A stretch of DNA of 47,365 nt from Saccoglossus kowalevskii. Taxonomy: Eukaryota > Hemichordata > Enteropneusta > Harrimaniidae. The translations under genes and the position numbers were made by a program. The stretch is from contig NW_003131854.1 of assembly GCF_000003605.2 (NCBI RefSeq), positions 460,824 through 508,188 on the forward strand, written 5' to 3'. Positions 36,829-47,041 of this stretch are shown here, piece by piece. The notes below the pieces were generated by a model that was not told the origin of the DNA, did not search any database, and was given only the letters and a program-made list of their open reading frames with translations. The number at the start of each line of letters is the position of its first letter. Position 1 is the first letter of the stretch.

Positions 36829-39800
36829 CTGTAAATGGAACAATATAAACATGGTATGTCATTGCATATACTTGGCTATATTAAGTCATGTCAGAACCAT
36901 AAATACCCGTTACATAGGTTTTTAGAACAAAAATGCAAAAATATCTTTGAACAAAATCTAAAATTAAAATACAATGTAACAACACTCTGTAAAATTAATA
37001 AATACAGTTTCATTTTGCTTTATGTACAGTTATGTGTGCATTAATTATTCATCATTTCTCTTTAACTCTGACCTATTTTTAAAAGTTCTGTATTGAACTG
37101 AACCACTATAATGATAATAATGTCAATTGTTTTATGTAATATCTATTACTGGGTAGAAAAGTTAATGTAAACAAGACCCGAAATCTGACAGATTTCCACC
37201 AAAACAATTGACTTGGTAGTTTTCAAGAAGAAGTTAAAAATGATAAAAATATTTACTCAAAATAAAGAATTAAAGATATTGTCAGGAAATGTACAAATCT
37301 GATGGAGGTACCTATATACTATTAGTATCAAAACAATTTAGCAGGTAATTTTCAAGAAGAAGTCGAAAATAGCATTTTTTACCAAAAATGACAAAAATAT
37401 TCACCCAAAATAGAGAATTGAAGATATCGCCATGGTACCTACATATAACATATCAAAACAATGAAGCTGATAGTTTTTAAGAAGAAGTCAAAATTGAAAT
37501 TGTTGATGGACGGTGGATGGACGATTGACGATCAACGAACAGCAAAGCTAAGAAAGAATATTAATTTCACTGCCATTCTGTATAATGAACAAGGATGGGT
37601 TTGAAATTGACACGCAGGAGTTCTCACATGACAAATACATTCATTTCATCACTCATTTAGTAAAATACAATAAAATACCGAGTGTGAAATGCGATATGCA
37701 AACAAAAAATCGAGTAGACGCCATATTGTTGAAATCAATCAGTCAGGCAATGCAAAGTGTGGAAAATTGTGATGCAAGAAGCACACTATTATGGGAAATA
37801 ACACATAAAATCTTCAGTGAGAGGTTGCCACTCAAGATGGTCACGTATTTGACATTTCGCTCTCAGGTGTTTCTATGGCCAAAATAAATAATATTTTAAT
37901 GATTCAGTTTATCATTTCTATTGGAGCTTCTAATGTGTTACTTCAAACCACATCCATGTACAAACAACATGCTGAGATGCAATGGATCTGTTTACTGAAG
38001 ACCAAATATGAAAAACGCTCAAAACCATCAATTTCATGGATGTCAGATCCATGTTTTGTGTTAAGATTTTTATCCGGGGTTTTGTAAACAACAGCATAAA
38101 ACAAAATTGTCGAACTATCTGACATGGTTTAAAATCTGCTCACCTGGTGTTCAAACTATGATCGTTGTAACTATGTACACCAGTATTAGTATCTTCAGCT
38201 TCAGATGTGTAACATGGACTACAGCACACCAAGATGTAATCACTCTGTAGAAATAATCAAAACAAGCGCACACACACATTGTGAAACATTGCAATATCAT
38301 GAGTTTATATCGCTACACAAATTAGCTTTCAAAAACATCAAAATCACACTTAAACACCACCCTGGACCTACACTGTTTAGATATGGCCATCAAAATCCCA
38401 AGTAAACACCACCCTGGACCTACAGTGTTTAGATATGGCCATCAAAATCCCAAGTAAACACCACCCTGGACCTACAGTGTTTAGATATGGCCATCAAAAT
38501 CACACTTAAACACCACCCTGGACCTACACTGTTTAGATATGGCCATCAAAATCCCAAGTAAACACCACCCTGGACCTACAGTGTTTAGATATGGCCATCA
38601 AAATCACACTTAAACATCACCCTGGACATACAGTGTTTAGATATGGCCATCAAAATCCCACTTAAACACCACCCTGGACCTACAGTGTTTAGATATGGCC
38701 ATCAAAATCCCACCTAAACACCACCCTGGACCTACACTGTTTAGATATGGCCATCAAAATCCCAAGTAAACACCACCCTGGACCTACAGTGTTTAGATAT
38801 GGCCATCAAAATCACACTTAAACACCACCCTGGACATACAGTGTTTAGATATGGCCATCAAAATCCCACTTAAACACCACCCTGGACCTACAGTGTTTAG
38901 ATATGGCCATCAAAATCCCACTTAAACACAACCCTGGACATACAGTGTTTAGATATGGCCATCAAAATCCCACTTAAACACCACCCTGGACCTACAGTGT
39001 TCAGATATGGCCATCAAAATCCCACTTAAACACCACCCTGGACCTAGTGTTTAGATATGGCCATCAAAATCACACTTAAACACCACCCTGGACCTACAGT
39101 GTTCAGATATGGCCATCAAAATCCCACTTAAACACCACGCTGGACCTACAGTGTTTAGATATGGCCATCAAAATCCCACTTAAACACCACCCTGGACATA
39201 CAGTGTTTAGATATGGCCATCAAAATCCCACTTAAACACCACCCTGGACCTACAGTGTTCAGATATGGCCATCAAAATCCCACTTAAACACCACCCTGGA
39301 CCTACAGTGTTTAGATATGGCCATCAAAATCCCACTTAAACACCACCCTGGACATACAGTGTTTAGATATGGCTATTACCAGCCCACTTTAAACACTACC
39401 CTGGATTGAATGGATCCTCTAAAACGTTCAAGTTGGTAAGCTCAAAATGGGCAGGCAGACAGTAATAATCTACAATGATTTACTGTAGATGAGAATTTAA
39501 CAAAATTACATGCTTAATTGAGATATTTAATTGTGGGTTCATTCTGTGCTCATTCAGTCATTTCGTTTTAGCAGCTAGTAGCTGGATGTAAACTCTTGCA
39601 GGTCAAGGGCTCTGAATTACAGAGATGCAAATGACCTCATTCTATATGCACATTTTTATTATTAATCATCTTGGCCTTTTCAATAATATTGTATACATTC
39701 GATATCATCAAACGTTCAATATTTGTTAATATCTTTGTTGAAAATGAATTCCGTAGTAGTTTAGTAATTAAGTAGTTTGAATGTAACCTTTTTGAACTGT

Positions 39801-40986
39801 TTGGTCAGCCATCCAACCCTGTCTTCACAAATACTCTTGAAGTACTTGTTCTTCATATCTAAGGTGCACTTGAAGTGATTCTTGTTGAGGTTGTCCAATA
39901 AGTTTGTGACACCAGTTTTCTTTCTCAGTTCATCAGTAGCATATGTCAAGAAGACAGTTATTTTGGGTTGCGATGGTGAAGCTTTAAGAAACAGAAAATT
40001 CATCGTTTATATATAAATCCAATTCAGTGATATTGACAGCCATATTATCACATAGTCTATCTATCATAAAAACTACTCATTCCGCCTGAAACAAGGCAAA
40101 GAGTTAGTAATTAATTGTATACACCTTTATGCACACTACTGTAATGACAATTAAGGAAAGTGCATATCATTGACTTTAAAAGGCATACCAATATTAAGAG
40201 AAAGTAACAAGCAGCCTCTCGGTTCGGATAGCTCCGCTGTTAGCAATGAAAATTTCACAAGCAATCTGAACAAATCTTAGACAAAAACACACAAGGTTCT
40301 TACATATACAAATATCAAAAAAAAATTTAGAAAGAACTTTCCTGTGCTGAAGGTATTGGAGGTATGAATTTAGCACACATGCTTCTATTAGATCAAATGG
40401 TTATATATCTTGTCAGACAAAATTATAGCACCAGTTGCATGTCCCTATCAGCAACAGTAGCTGTATCAAATTGAATTCAACCCCAAACTAATCAGGTTTG
40501 CACATTATCCCAGGGTATCTATGTACCACGTTTCATCAAAATCTGTTGAATGGTACTTGAGAAACAAATGAAAAAGCCTAAAATGTGCAAATTGAAACAT
40601 CAGCGAAAAGACCACAAAATTTACTAATTATGCAAATTATTTAATTAATATGCATGGATATTAATCCAAAAATTATCAGATCTCTGCATTGCCTTATGAC
40701 ATCTATGTACCAAGTTTCATTGTAATGTGATTAGTACTTGAGATATCAGTAGAAAAGTAAAAAATTGATTAAAAACTAATTAGGTCTGCGCATTGTCAAA
40801 GTATTTATGTACCAAGTTTCATCAAAATCCAATGAGTGGTTCTTTAGATATCAGTAATCAGTTAATTATCATGCAAATTAGGTAAATAATAAGCACAGAT
40901 TTTAGCCAGAACCCAGCCCAGAGCATCTAAGCATCAAGTTTTATCAAAAACTAACATAGGGTTCTTGAGATATCCGTGGAAGAGAC

Positions 40987-41035
<49 letters not shown>

Positions 41036-44000
41036 TACATACATACATACAGATAGGCTTAACTGCAAAGACTCCCATTGTGTGCTTTACACACAGGAGT
41101 CAATAAAGCAATCAGACTTGCATTTTTCAACAAGAAGTCGAAAATATCACTTTTTACCAAGAACGACAAAAATATTCATAAAAACTAGAGAATTAAAGAA
41201 ATCAGCACGAAATGAACAAATCCAAGAAAGGTCTACCTAAAGTACATATACAAGTATCAAAGCAATCAGACTTGCGGTTTTTAAGAAGAAGTCGAAAAAG
41301 TTGGGGAGGACATCAACAACAGACAATCAGTAACATGATTAGCTCAGCTCGACAAAGTCAACATCGGAGCTAAAAGGTTGATGCGGACGCCGACGGGTGC
41401 TGACAGACGACGACAGACAATCAGTAATATGATTAGCTCCGCACAACAAAGTCAACAGCGGAACTAAAAATAATAATTTTTAGAACAATAAAGTTATAAT
41501 TTGATTGATAAAAACTGTCAACTTTAATTCAAATTTACCTTGGACGAATGCGTTTTTAGGTGGTTTATAAGAAGATGGTGGCGGCTCCCTGTGTGGCTCA
41601 ATTTGACGTCTTGAAGCTGTCTGTTGAGGCCAGCTTTTTGGACAATCTTGAGAGTTAGTTAGTACAGTAGGTCTTTCTTGTATCTTTGCTCTGTTTGGTC
41701 CCTGTCCTCTGGGCCAAGTCCTCCCAGGCAGCATGTTACATGCTGCCCCTTGCATTACAGGTTCATCATGGACACCGGGAACAGACTGACTTCGTGGCAA
41801 TTCTTTGGGAACAGAATTTTTGTAATGGCACATTTGGGTTTCATCGGGCATTGATTCGGATGATCCAACAGACGGTGAGCGAGACTCTCTGGTCTCAGGG
41901 ACATTGTTATTATAGTCATTTTGCCTGACCCAACATGTATTGGGAGACGAGCCTTGTGTGATATCGACACTCACAAGCGTGTGTGGCCCATCTGTAACAG
42001 CTGGCCGCTGCTGGTAATGTGATACATGTTGAAGTTCTATTTGTTCTACTGTTAGAGGATTTTGACGAGAAGTGTTCTGCCACCGACTTGCATTGCAGTA
42101 GCCCTGTTTTTGATTGCAAGTTTCAGATGGGCTCATCGGTGCAGCACAACTACAAATCTTAGAAGGCAATGTTTTTCCGGGTTGTCCACGTGTTCGACGT
42201 GACATATTAGGACAATCCCATGTCCCAGGTGTGGTAGTTCTTTGACTAGAGCTGGTATAGGAGCATTCCTCGCCATTCCTGGGCCTATCTTGTCTCTGCC
42301 ACTGATACAATTCACCATCTAAAAAAAAATAGGAAATAATTTTAGGTTTTAACAAACACTTTTGAACTGATGGTTTATAGTCTAACTTGAAAGCTTCTTT
42401 CAAGAAAACTGGTGCATACAACATAAAATTCAAACTGATATTGAAAAAACAAACAAACACCAAACAAACATACCTTTTGCTGCTTCCTCAATCAAACGTA
42501 CAATGTCCATTCTCTGCATTTTTACAGCAATATTGATGAAATCTTGAAGCGTGGCTCGTGGCTGCATTTGCTTATACCTAATCAAAACCTGTTTTGCAGG
42601 ACTTGGCCGTGCTTCAATATTCTATGAACGACATAAATAAAAGATTGTAAATACTGTATACTTTTTTTTTTCACTTTAATATTGTGTCTTTTATACACTT
42701 ATTTTTCTTATCTGTAAGTCACACTAGGTTTCATGAAGGCATGAATTTGTTTTACATAAAATATTTATGAATGTGTATAAATTTCAAATTGCGACTGAAA
42801 ACAGCTAGTGAATGAATATACCACATTAACCTTTGACCTCAGTTACCCTTTGACCTCTCCTTTGAAACTGACTCGCTTTTGCCATTTAATTTTCTGTGCC
42901 AAATGATAATAATGCCACTTGTGCTTCCCATCTTTTAAATTTATTTCAGAAAACAAATCACTGTAATTTCAAACATTTTAAGCAAATTTGGTTCTGTTGC
43001 ACTATCAATTGGCCTATGATTGAATACACCCTGCAAAGATTCATGGGTAATTACCAAAAGATTTCTACAGCCAATGAAAGCATTTTTTTTTAATCTGAAT
43101 CAAACATGGATCTTTTGGGATAAATGTTTTATATAAATGTCCCTAAAACAAGATCACGCCTTCATGAAACCTGGTGTAATATGATTGTGAAAATAAACAT
43201 TAATGTTCATTTCTATAAGCTGGTGATACATGTACATTTGTTATAAAAAGCATTTCTAAAGGTACTGCAGGTAGCATACATTTTCTTTGTTTCCTGTCAA
43301 ATTTGTTAATGCAAATTTTTGTATATATTTATATAAGTGTTGACAACTGTCAGATTTCATCCAACAGGAGCAAACAACTTTTTCCTCTAACCATGTCACT
43401 GAAGGCAGTCCCCCCCCTATATTGTTAGAATACTTAGATTACATGTAATACACTGAATTATCTTCATCATAACACAAACTCAAGCAGAATCATAAAAAAT
43501 ATAATGATCTTAGATATTCAAATGACATAAAATAAACTTGTATCAAATAAAATAGATTTAAGATTTCCCAGTCACCACTTGACATACTGTAAAACATGTC
43601 TTTTTTGCGAATTTAGCGAGAAAAGTGATTCGCTAATTCAAGATGTTGCTAATGACTTTATTATAAATTCAAAATAGTCAAGGATTTATATACAGTAATG
43701 CGGAACATAAAAATCTGGAGCGCTTCCTAATTACACTTGAGAGTTTCGCTAAGTCAACATTTCGCTATTACCGGTACGTCATTTTACCCCAATTCGCTAA
43801 AATTACATGTCGCTTTTTCAACATGTTTTACAGTAGTTTCCATCTTCAATCAGTGGGTAATATAATTAATTCAATCAAGCTATATTTCAATATACAAAAA
43901 AAAAAAAAAACATCTAACCTCAATTTCCCGGGATTCAAGACCAATTTCACATGCAAGATACTTCCAATTCCTCCCAATCGGATTGTCCAAATAGTTTTCA

Positions 44001-44071
44001 ATCTCATTTTGAACTGTGAATCTGGCATCGAAATAAATTTGCCTTCTAATATCCTCCGGGATATCTGACAT
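36591..44071 (-). CDS. Death domain-SEFIR adaptor protein (Act1/CIKS-like), six coding exons
   Basis: Joining six minus-strand exons (44071-43919, 42621-42474, 42318-41539, 39981-39788, 38244-38144, 36828-36591) gives 1614 nt: 537 codons plus a TAG stop. Every junction has AG/GT borders and the phases agree (0, 1, 1, 0, 2). Residues about 15-95 form a Death domain with the conserved Trp36 and a final helix containing DIVRLIEEA; the pattern resembles the MyD88 Death domain. Residues 101-366 are a low-complexity Ser/Pro/Gln/Arg linker. Residues about 367-517 form a complete SEFIR domain: ITVFLTYATD (box 1), YILVCCSPCY (box 2), then RFIPVVMPG, HVPIWMRNT and IYHWP, which follow the Act1 order. 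There is no TIR domain, signal peptide or membrane segment, so a cytosolic adaptor is expected. SEFIR domains bind IL-17 receptor SEFIR domains and Death domains bind IRAK-like kinases; the pathway role here is inferred from these families. Human Act1 is of similar length (about 570 residues) but has no Death domain that I recall. The 5' UTR, promoter and poly(A) site are not placed. Confidence 0.9.
37190..37560. repeat. Dispersed AAGAAGTCGAAAA repeat, cluster in intron 5
   Basis: Three degenerate units share ATCAAAACAAT...TAGTTTTCAAGAAGAAGTC and AAAATATTCACYCAAAATA followed by AGAGAATTGAAGATAT. The last ends in a GGACGGTGGATGGACGATTGACG tail and an AGCTAAGAAAG end resembling the GAGCTAAAA ends at 41373 and 41468. 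It shares sequence and order with the intron 3 cluster. The 37585-37887 stretch next to it has an open plus-strand frame with no support (see rejected items). Confidence 0.7.
38144..38244 (-). CDS. Exon 5: SEFIR box 2 exon (101 nt)
   Basis: The acceptor is TTTCTACAG|AGT and the donor is CACCAG|GTGAGC. It has 33 codons plus two bases (phase 0 in, phase 2 out). It encodes SDYILVCCSPCY, the hydrophobic box 2 strand followed by Ser-Pro-x-Tyr typical of SEFIR, and then an acidic loop ending in HSLNT. With the next exon this becomes HSLNTRYIASLMM, closely paralleling the Act1 segment before its last helices. Its acceptor lies about 90 bp from the 52-bp minisatellite. Confidence 0.88.
38335..39420. 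repeat. 52-bp minisatellite, about 20.5 units, in intron 4
   Basis: A head-to-tail array with the core CACCACCCTGGACCTACAG followed by GTTTAGATATGGCCATC and AAAATCCCACTTAAA. I counted 20 units plus a decayed partial; one unit is 50 bp (two-base deletion, ACCTAGTGTT near 39045) and the last full unit is diverged. Variant positions (CACT/CAGT, CCAAGT/CACACTT/CCACTT, GACCT/GACAT, TTTAG/TTCAG) recur in blocks. It lies in the intron between exons 4 and 5, ending about 90 bp before exon 5. Confidence 0.95.
39788..39981 (-). CDS. Exon 4: SEFIR domain N-terminal half (box 1)
   Basis: The acceptor is TTTCTTAAAG|CT and the donor is AAAAAG|GTTACA; 194 nt, entering at phase 1 and leaving at phase 0. After the split Ala361 codon it encodes SPSQPKITVFLTYATDELRK, then a helix, FKCTLDM, and ICEDRVGWLTKQFKK. 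ITVFLTYATD is the SEFIR/TIR box 1 strand and CTLDM matches the second strand of Act1-type SEFIR domains. GWLTKQFKK matches the helix before box 2. Confidence 0.9.
40510..40985. repeat. Degenerate four-unit dispersed repeat in intron 3
   Basis: The core TGTACCAAGTTTCATCAAAA followed by a TACTTGAGATATC-like end recurs at about 40516, 40702, 40802 and 40925. Each is separated by AT-rich spacers containing CTAATTAGGTCTGCGCATTG-like and ATGCAAATTA-like words. The block ends in the CA/CATA microsatellite. Repeats of this kind are found in many invertebrate genomes as I recall; the element class is not known to me. Confidence 0.75.
40989..41050. repeat. (CA)n(CATA)n microsatellite
   Basis: About 21 AC units (40989-41030) run directly into about five ATAC units (to 41050). 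It caps the four-unit dispersed repeat, suggesting the microsatellite is its terminus rather than an independent expansion. Confidence 0.95.
41085..41470. repeat. Dispersed AAGAAGTCGAAAA repeat, cluster in intron 3
   Basis: Two copies of a unit built around AAGCAATCAGACTTGC...TTTTT(A)A(C/G)AAGAAGTCGAAAA are present (about 41106 and 41258). The first continues with a TTTTTACCAA/AAAATATTCA/AGAGAATTAAAGA block. A tail of about 58 bp follows, repeated twice (41317-41373 and 41411-41468): GACAATCAGTAAYATGATTAGCTC, then ACAAAGTCAACA and a GGARCTAAAA end. The same family occurs at 37190-37560. Confidence 0.75.
41539..42318 (-). CDS. Exon 3: large linker exon, Ser/Pro/Gln-rich
   Basis: The acceptor is a run of T then AG|AT (42319-42320 is the AG) and the donor is CAAG|GTAAAT. 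The exon has 780 nt, is phase 1 at both ends, and is open throughout. It encodes residues 101-360: hydrophilic, rich in Ser, Pro, Gln, Thr, Arg and Asn, with scattered Cys and no recognisable fold. Two stretches resemble each other loosely (TWDCPNMS and NSQDCPKSW). I found no strict TRAF6 motif (PxExx followed by an aromatic or acidic residue); the nearest are MPDETQ and VPKELP. Being symmetric phase 1-1, it could be skipped without a frameshift, joining the Death domain directly to SEFIR. Confidence 0.87.
42474..42621 (-). CDS. Exon 2: second half of Death domain
   Basis: The acceptor is ...TTCATAG| and the donor is AAAG|GTATGT, giving 148 nt (49 codons plus one base, phase 0 in and phase 1 out). 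It encodes NIEARPSPAKQ, LIRYKQMQPRATLQDF and KMQRMDIVRLIEEAAK, matching the later helices of MyD88-type Death domains. The exon is too short to be a convincing ORF alone; the domain match and the fit of both phases to its neighbours identify it. Confidence 0.88.
43587..43833. mobile_element. TA-flanked MITE in intron 1 (Tc1/mariner-like)
   Basis: The ends CTGTAAAACATGT (43587) and its inverted copy ACATGTTTTACAG (ending 43833) are flanked on both sides by TA, the Tc1/mariner target duplication. Inside the ends, GCGAATTTAGCGA and TTCGCTAAAATTAC are a second inverted pair, so the terminal inverted repeats extend to roughly 45 bp with gaps. There is no transposase ORF, so it is a non-autonomous 247-bp element. 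Confidence 0.75.
43919..44071 (-). CDS. Exon 1 (coding): start codon and first half of Death domain
   Basis: The start ATG (44071-44069) is followed by 51 codons ending in a GAG|GTTAGA donor (phase 0). The protein runs MSDIPEDIRRQ, then VQNEIENYLDN and NWKYLACEIGL, which are helices 1-3 of a Death domain with the signature Trp. An in-frame TAA lies about 36 nt upstream of the ATG with no intervening ATG, so this start is favoured. The exon sits directly upstream of a poly(T) tract (minus strand poly(T), plus strand poly(A) at 43896-43910) just inside the intron. Confidence 0.88.
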
Positions 44072-44117
44072 GTTGAACAGGTGGTGATCAAAACGGATAC
44101 TATTTTAAAATTATCAC
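44072..44117 (-). other. Probable 5' UTR part of first coding exon
   Basis: On the minus strand, TTTGTTTCTTTTAG (44118-44119 is the AG) is a strong pyrimidine-rich acceptor 46 nt upstream of the start ATG. The segment from 44117 to 44072 contains an in-frame stop and no ATG, as expected of 5' UTR. If this acceptor is used, at least one non-coding exon lies further right, possibly beyond the window. The transcription start was not found. Confidence 0.45.
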
Positions 44118-46888
44118 CTAAAAGAAACAAATTTAGAGAAAGAAAATTAGTAAATCCACAAACAAACAAACAACATTTTTTTTTTATTGTCAAACGTAAA
44201 AAAGGCTGTGATTTTTTTAAATTGATTTATTTCAGTACTTCGACATTCTCAGCATATTCACGGAGTTTAAAATTTGTCAGTGAAATAATGCGTGAAATAA
44301 TTCTACATATTCACATGAATTTAATTTTATCAGGGAATATGAATAATTATGTTTACATAATCCTGTACAAAGTAAAATGGTTCAAATATGTACATAAATA
44401 AATATATATCTAAGGCTAAGGAAAACATCGGTAATTATGCTTCTGTTTCAAATTTTGTTTTTCTTGAAAAAATAAACTATTATTTCTTGAAATAAACACA
44501 ATTGTTTTTCTTTCTTTTAATAATTTTTTTACATGTACTATTACAAACTGATGACAATATTTTAAAGTGTTCTAACACAACTGCATGCAGGATGTAGTAC
44601 ACAAAAACATTTATAGTTTTTACCAACAGAGCATATACACTATTGATGTGAATGTAAACTTTGTAATAATGTTAGACATTGGTCTTAAAAGGCAATATGA
44701 CAATGAACTATACAACTGTTTGGAGAGTTCCAAAGGTCCAAGGTATCTAACTTCTGCAGACCAAAGAACCAATTTAACACACTACACACTACACTGATTT
44801 TATTCAGTGTAAAAAAAAAATTGTCTTTTGGAACCCCGTCCCATGGATGAGAACTTTCCTGCTGTAGACATCACTTTGTTTATTGCAAACAGGAAATCAG
44901 TAGCCGATCAACTTAATCTAAAATGAAAATATTCACACCTGTGAAAACTAGAACAAGTACATTCACACTCCGTGACTTGTTTATGACATTAAACTGGGCT
45001 GTTGCTCACTGCCCACTCAGGTAAACAAAGGCCAGTTCAAGTATAGGTAAACACAATGTTTGACCTAAAAGTTGTTGAAAGTCACTGCAACTCTCTGCTA
45101 CAAAATTCCACAAATATATTAATATTTCTTGAACTGCTCTTTCTTGAATTAAGACATTATTACATCAAATATGTGTGAAAAATATCAATATAAAATCATT
45201 TTTGGATAATCTTCAAGTACAATTCAAAACACCAACTGAAATTATGATAAATATATTCACTTATTTCATTAATTTTGAGCTTGTTATTAACTACATGTAT
45301 CGATGATACAAGGTAATTTTGTAGGATATGCAGGTAATATCAAATATCATTATGAGGATATATCCCTAATTATGTTGCCATGGTGATAATGAGATGCGCA
45401 CACTAAATTAAATGGCAGTTGGTATGTTCATAATTCATAAGAATCACACTTTACAATTTACAGTACCTAAGCAAATTAACCCTTCTTCGTTATACTATAT
45501 TATTTAAAAATCGATATCAATGACATAATTCTCGACTGTATTACATTTGATTTGATGGAGAAAGCATGTCAAGAACATTAATGAATAATTGCCAATTGAA
45601 ACTAACAACTTTTTAACATGTGGTGCAAAATAATGCAACAAAATTTCTGCAAGAACACCTATAAAAGCCTACTATTGTGCTAAGAAAATTGAGGTGGGGG
45701 AGGGGTACTTTTTATTACAATCGCTAACACTAATACTAAAAAAAATTGTTCAGCATATATTGTTATTTAAAAATACAGGCAATATGCTGTAATACTGATG
45801 CTAAACAAAATATAAATTACAAAACAGTTGCCATTCTTTTAAAATTCAATTTTAGGCATTTTTAATTTGGGAATCTACATTGTACAAACCACATTTGCAT
45901 CATAGGACATATGATCACGTATTATATCACTGATTCAATACATAATATATAAAATGAAATACTCACTATTATATCACCATTAGACAAACCATAAATCTAG
46001 TTTACTGTATGATATGCCAATTGACCATGTTTTCCAGTCAAAATATTTCCCTCTAAAAACTAGTCCAGGTATGTTACAGGTACGATATACAAACAAGAAA
46101 CTATTTACGTCATAAATGTAGGTCTCAACAACAACATATCATACATTTTTTGTACAGATCTAGTTGCTAGGCGACCAAATTAAGGCATATTATGCGAAAT
46201 GGGATGGCTACAATACATGTCTGGATTGAAGTTTTCAGCAAGAATGCACTTATATGAAATATATTATCGGTAGTGAATTAAAACCATTGTTGTGTTTCTG
46301 AAATCAAAATCCTCATTCGCAGGACTAAATATTCTGTTTTTGATCATGAATTGTCAAAATGGAATCCTCCAAAATCAAGTTGAACTAGCTCAATTGTTGA
46401 TTGTTGGGGAGGTCGGTCAACTACTTGCATCACAAAAAAATTGTGTGTGTCGATCAGTGTCTTGTTATACCGGCTTAGACCGGTTCTGACCAAGTTTTAT
46501 TGTGCTTAGGACAAAAGCTGGGTTCTAGCTCATACAACCTGACAGACATGCTGTCCATTGAGCTGTCTGAAACACAATATTGGTCATTGACTTTTGGGCT
46601 ATATATAATGCAGGTCTTGGGTACAAAGTCCACCTGCCAAAATGTCAGTATGAAGACTTTATAAGAACAATGACTACAAATTCCAAAAGTTCAACACACT
46701 CACGCACATGTGTACAGTATTCAAACATTGCACAATAAATGTTCTTGAACTTTTATAGCATATTACATTTGAAAATAAAATAGGGGCATGATTGTACTTG
46801 GGCTCGTCAACCTACTTCACTAATTTTTAAGCGTCAGTCAGTTCAACACAGTCCTGAGGGGACCAAGCACAGAATAGCAAATAAGTTG
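44118..46888. other. Upstream side of the Death-SEFIR gene; no coding sequence recognised
   Basis: AT-rich with scattered T/A runs. It probably contains the first intron and perhaps a non-coding first exon of the adaptor gene, but no promoter was identifiable. Confidence 0.4.
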
Positions 46889-47036
46889 TAAAATCTGTAT
46901 TAGAAACCGCAGCTTCTATAAAAATGGCACAACAGAGAAGATGCAGCTTCTATTAGAGCATCTACACATATGAGAGATGATGAATATTTGGTTCTCTATT
47001 GTTCAAAAAGGGATGCGGCTTCTAATACAGATTTTA
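46889..47036. mobile_element. Short inverted-repeat element (MITE), 148 bp
   Basis: TAAAATCTGTATTAGAAACCGCA at the left faces TGCGGCTTCTAATACAGATTTTA at the right: one mismatch over about 23 bp. The outer bases are TA on both sides. The right flank reads CGGTAA, so the original end may have been TACCGTAAAAT, similar to the TACTGTAAAAC end of the intron 1 element. No coding capacity. Confidence 0.7.
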
Positions 47037-47041
47037 CGGTA

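Noticed and set aside
37585-37887. 100-codon plus-strand frame in intron 5
   Set aside because: No family resemblance, no clear splice partner, antisense to the adaptor gene and beside a dispersed repeat. Likely chance.
38335-39420. CRISPR-like array
   Set aside because: The units are contiguous 52-mers without unique spacers, in an intron of an animal gene; it is a minisatellite.
36591-39981. TIR domain instead of SEFIR
   Set aside because: The C-terminal half (FIPVVMPG, HVPIWMRNT, YHWP) follows SEFIR, and the TIR box 3 FW signature is not seen.
41686-41928. Open frames overlapping exon 3 on other frames and the plus strand
   Set aside because: Shadows of the adaptor's linker exon.
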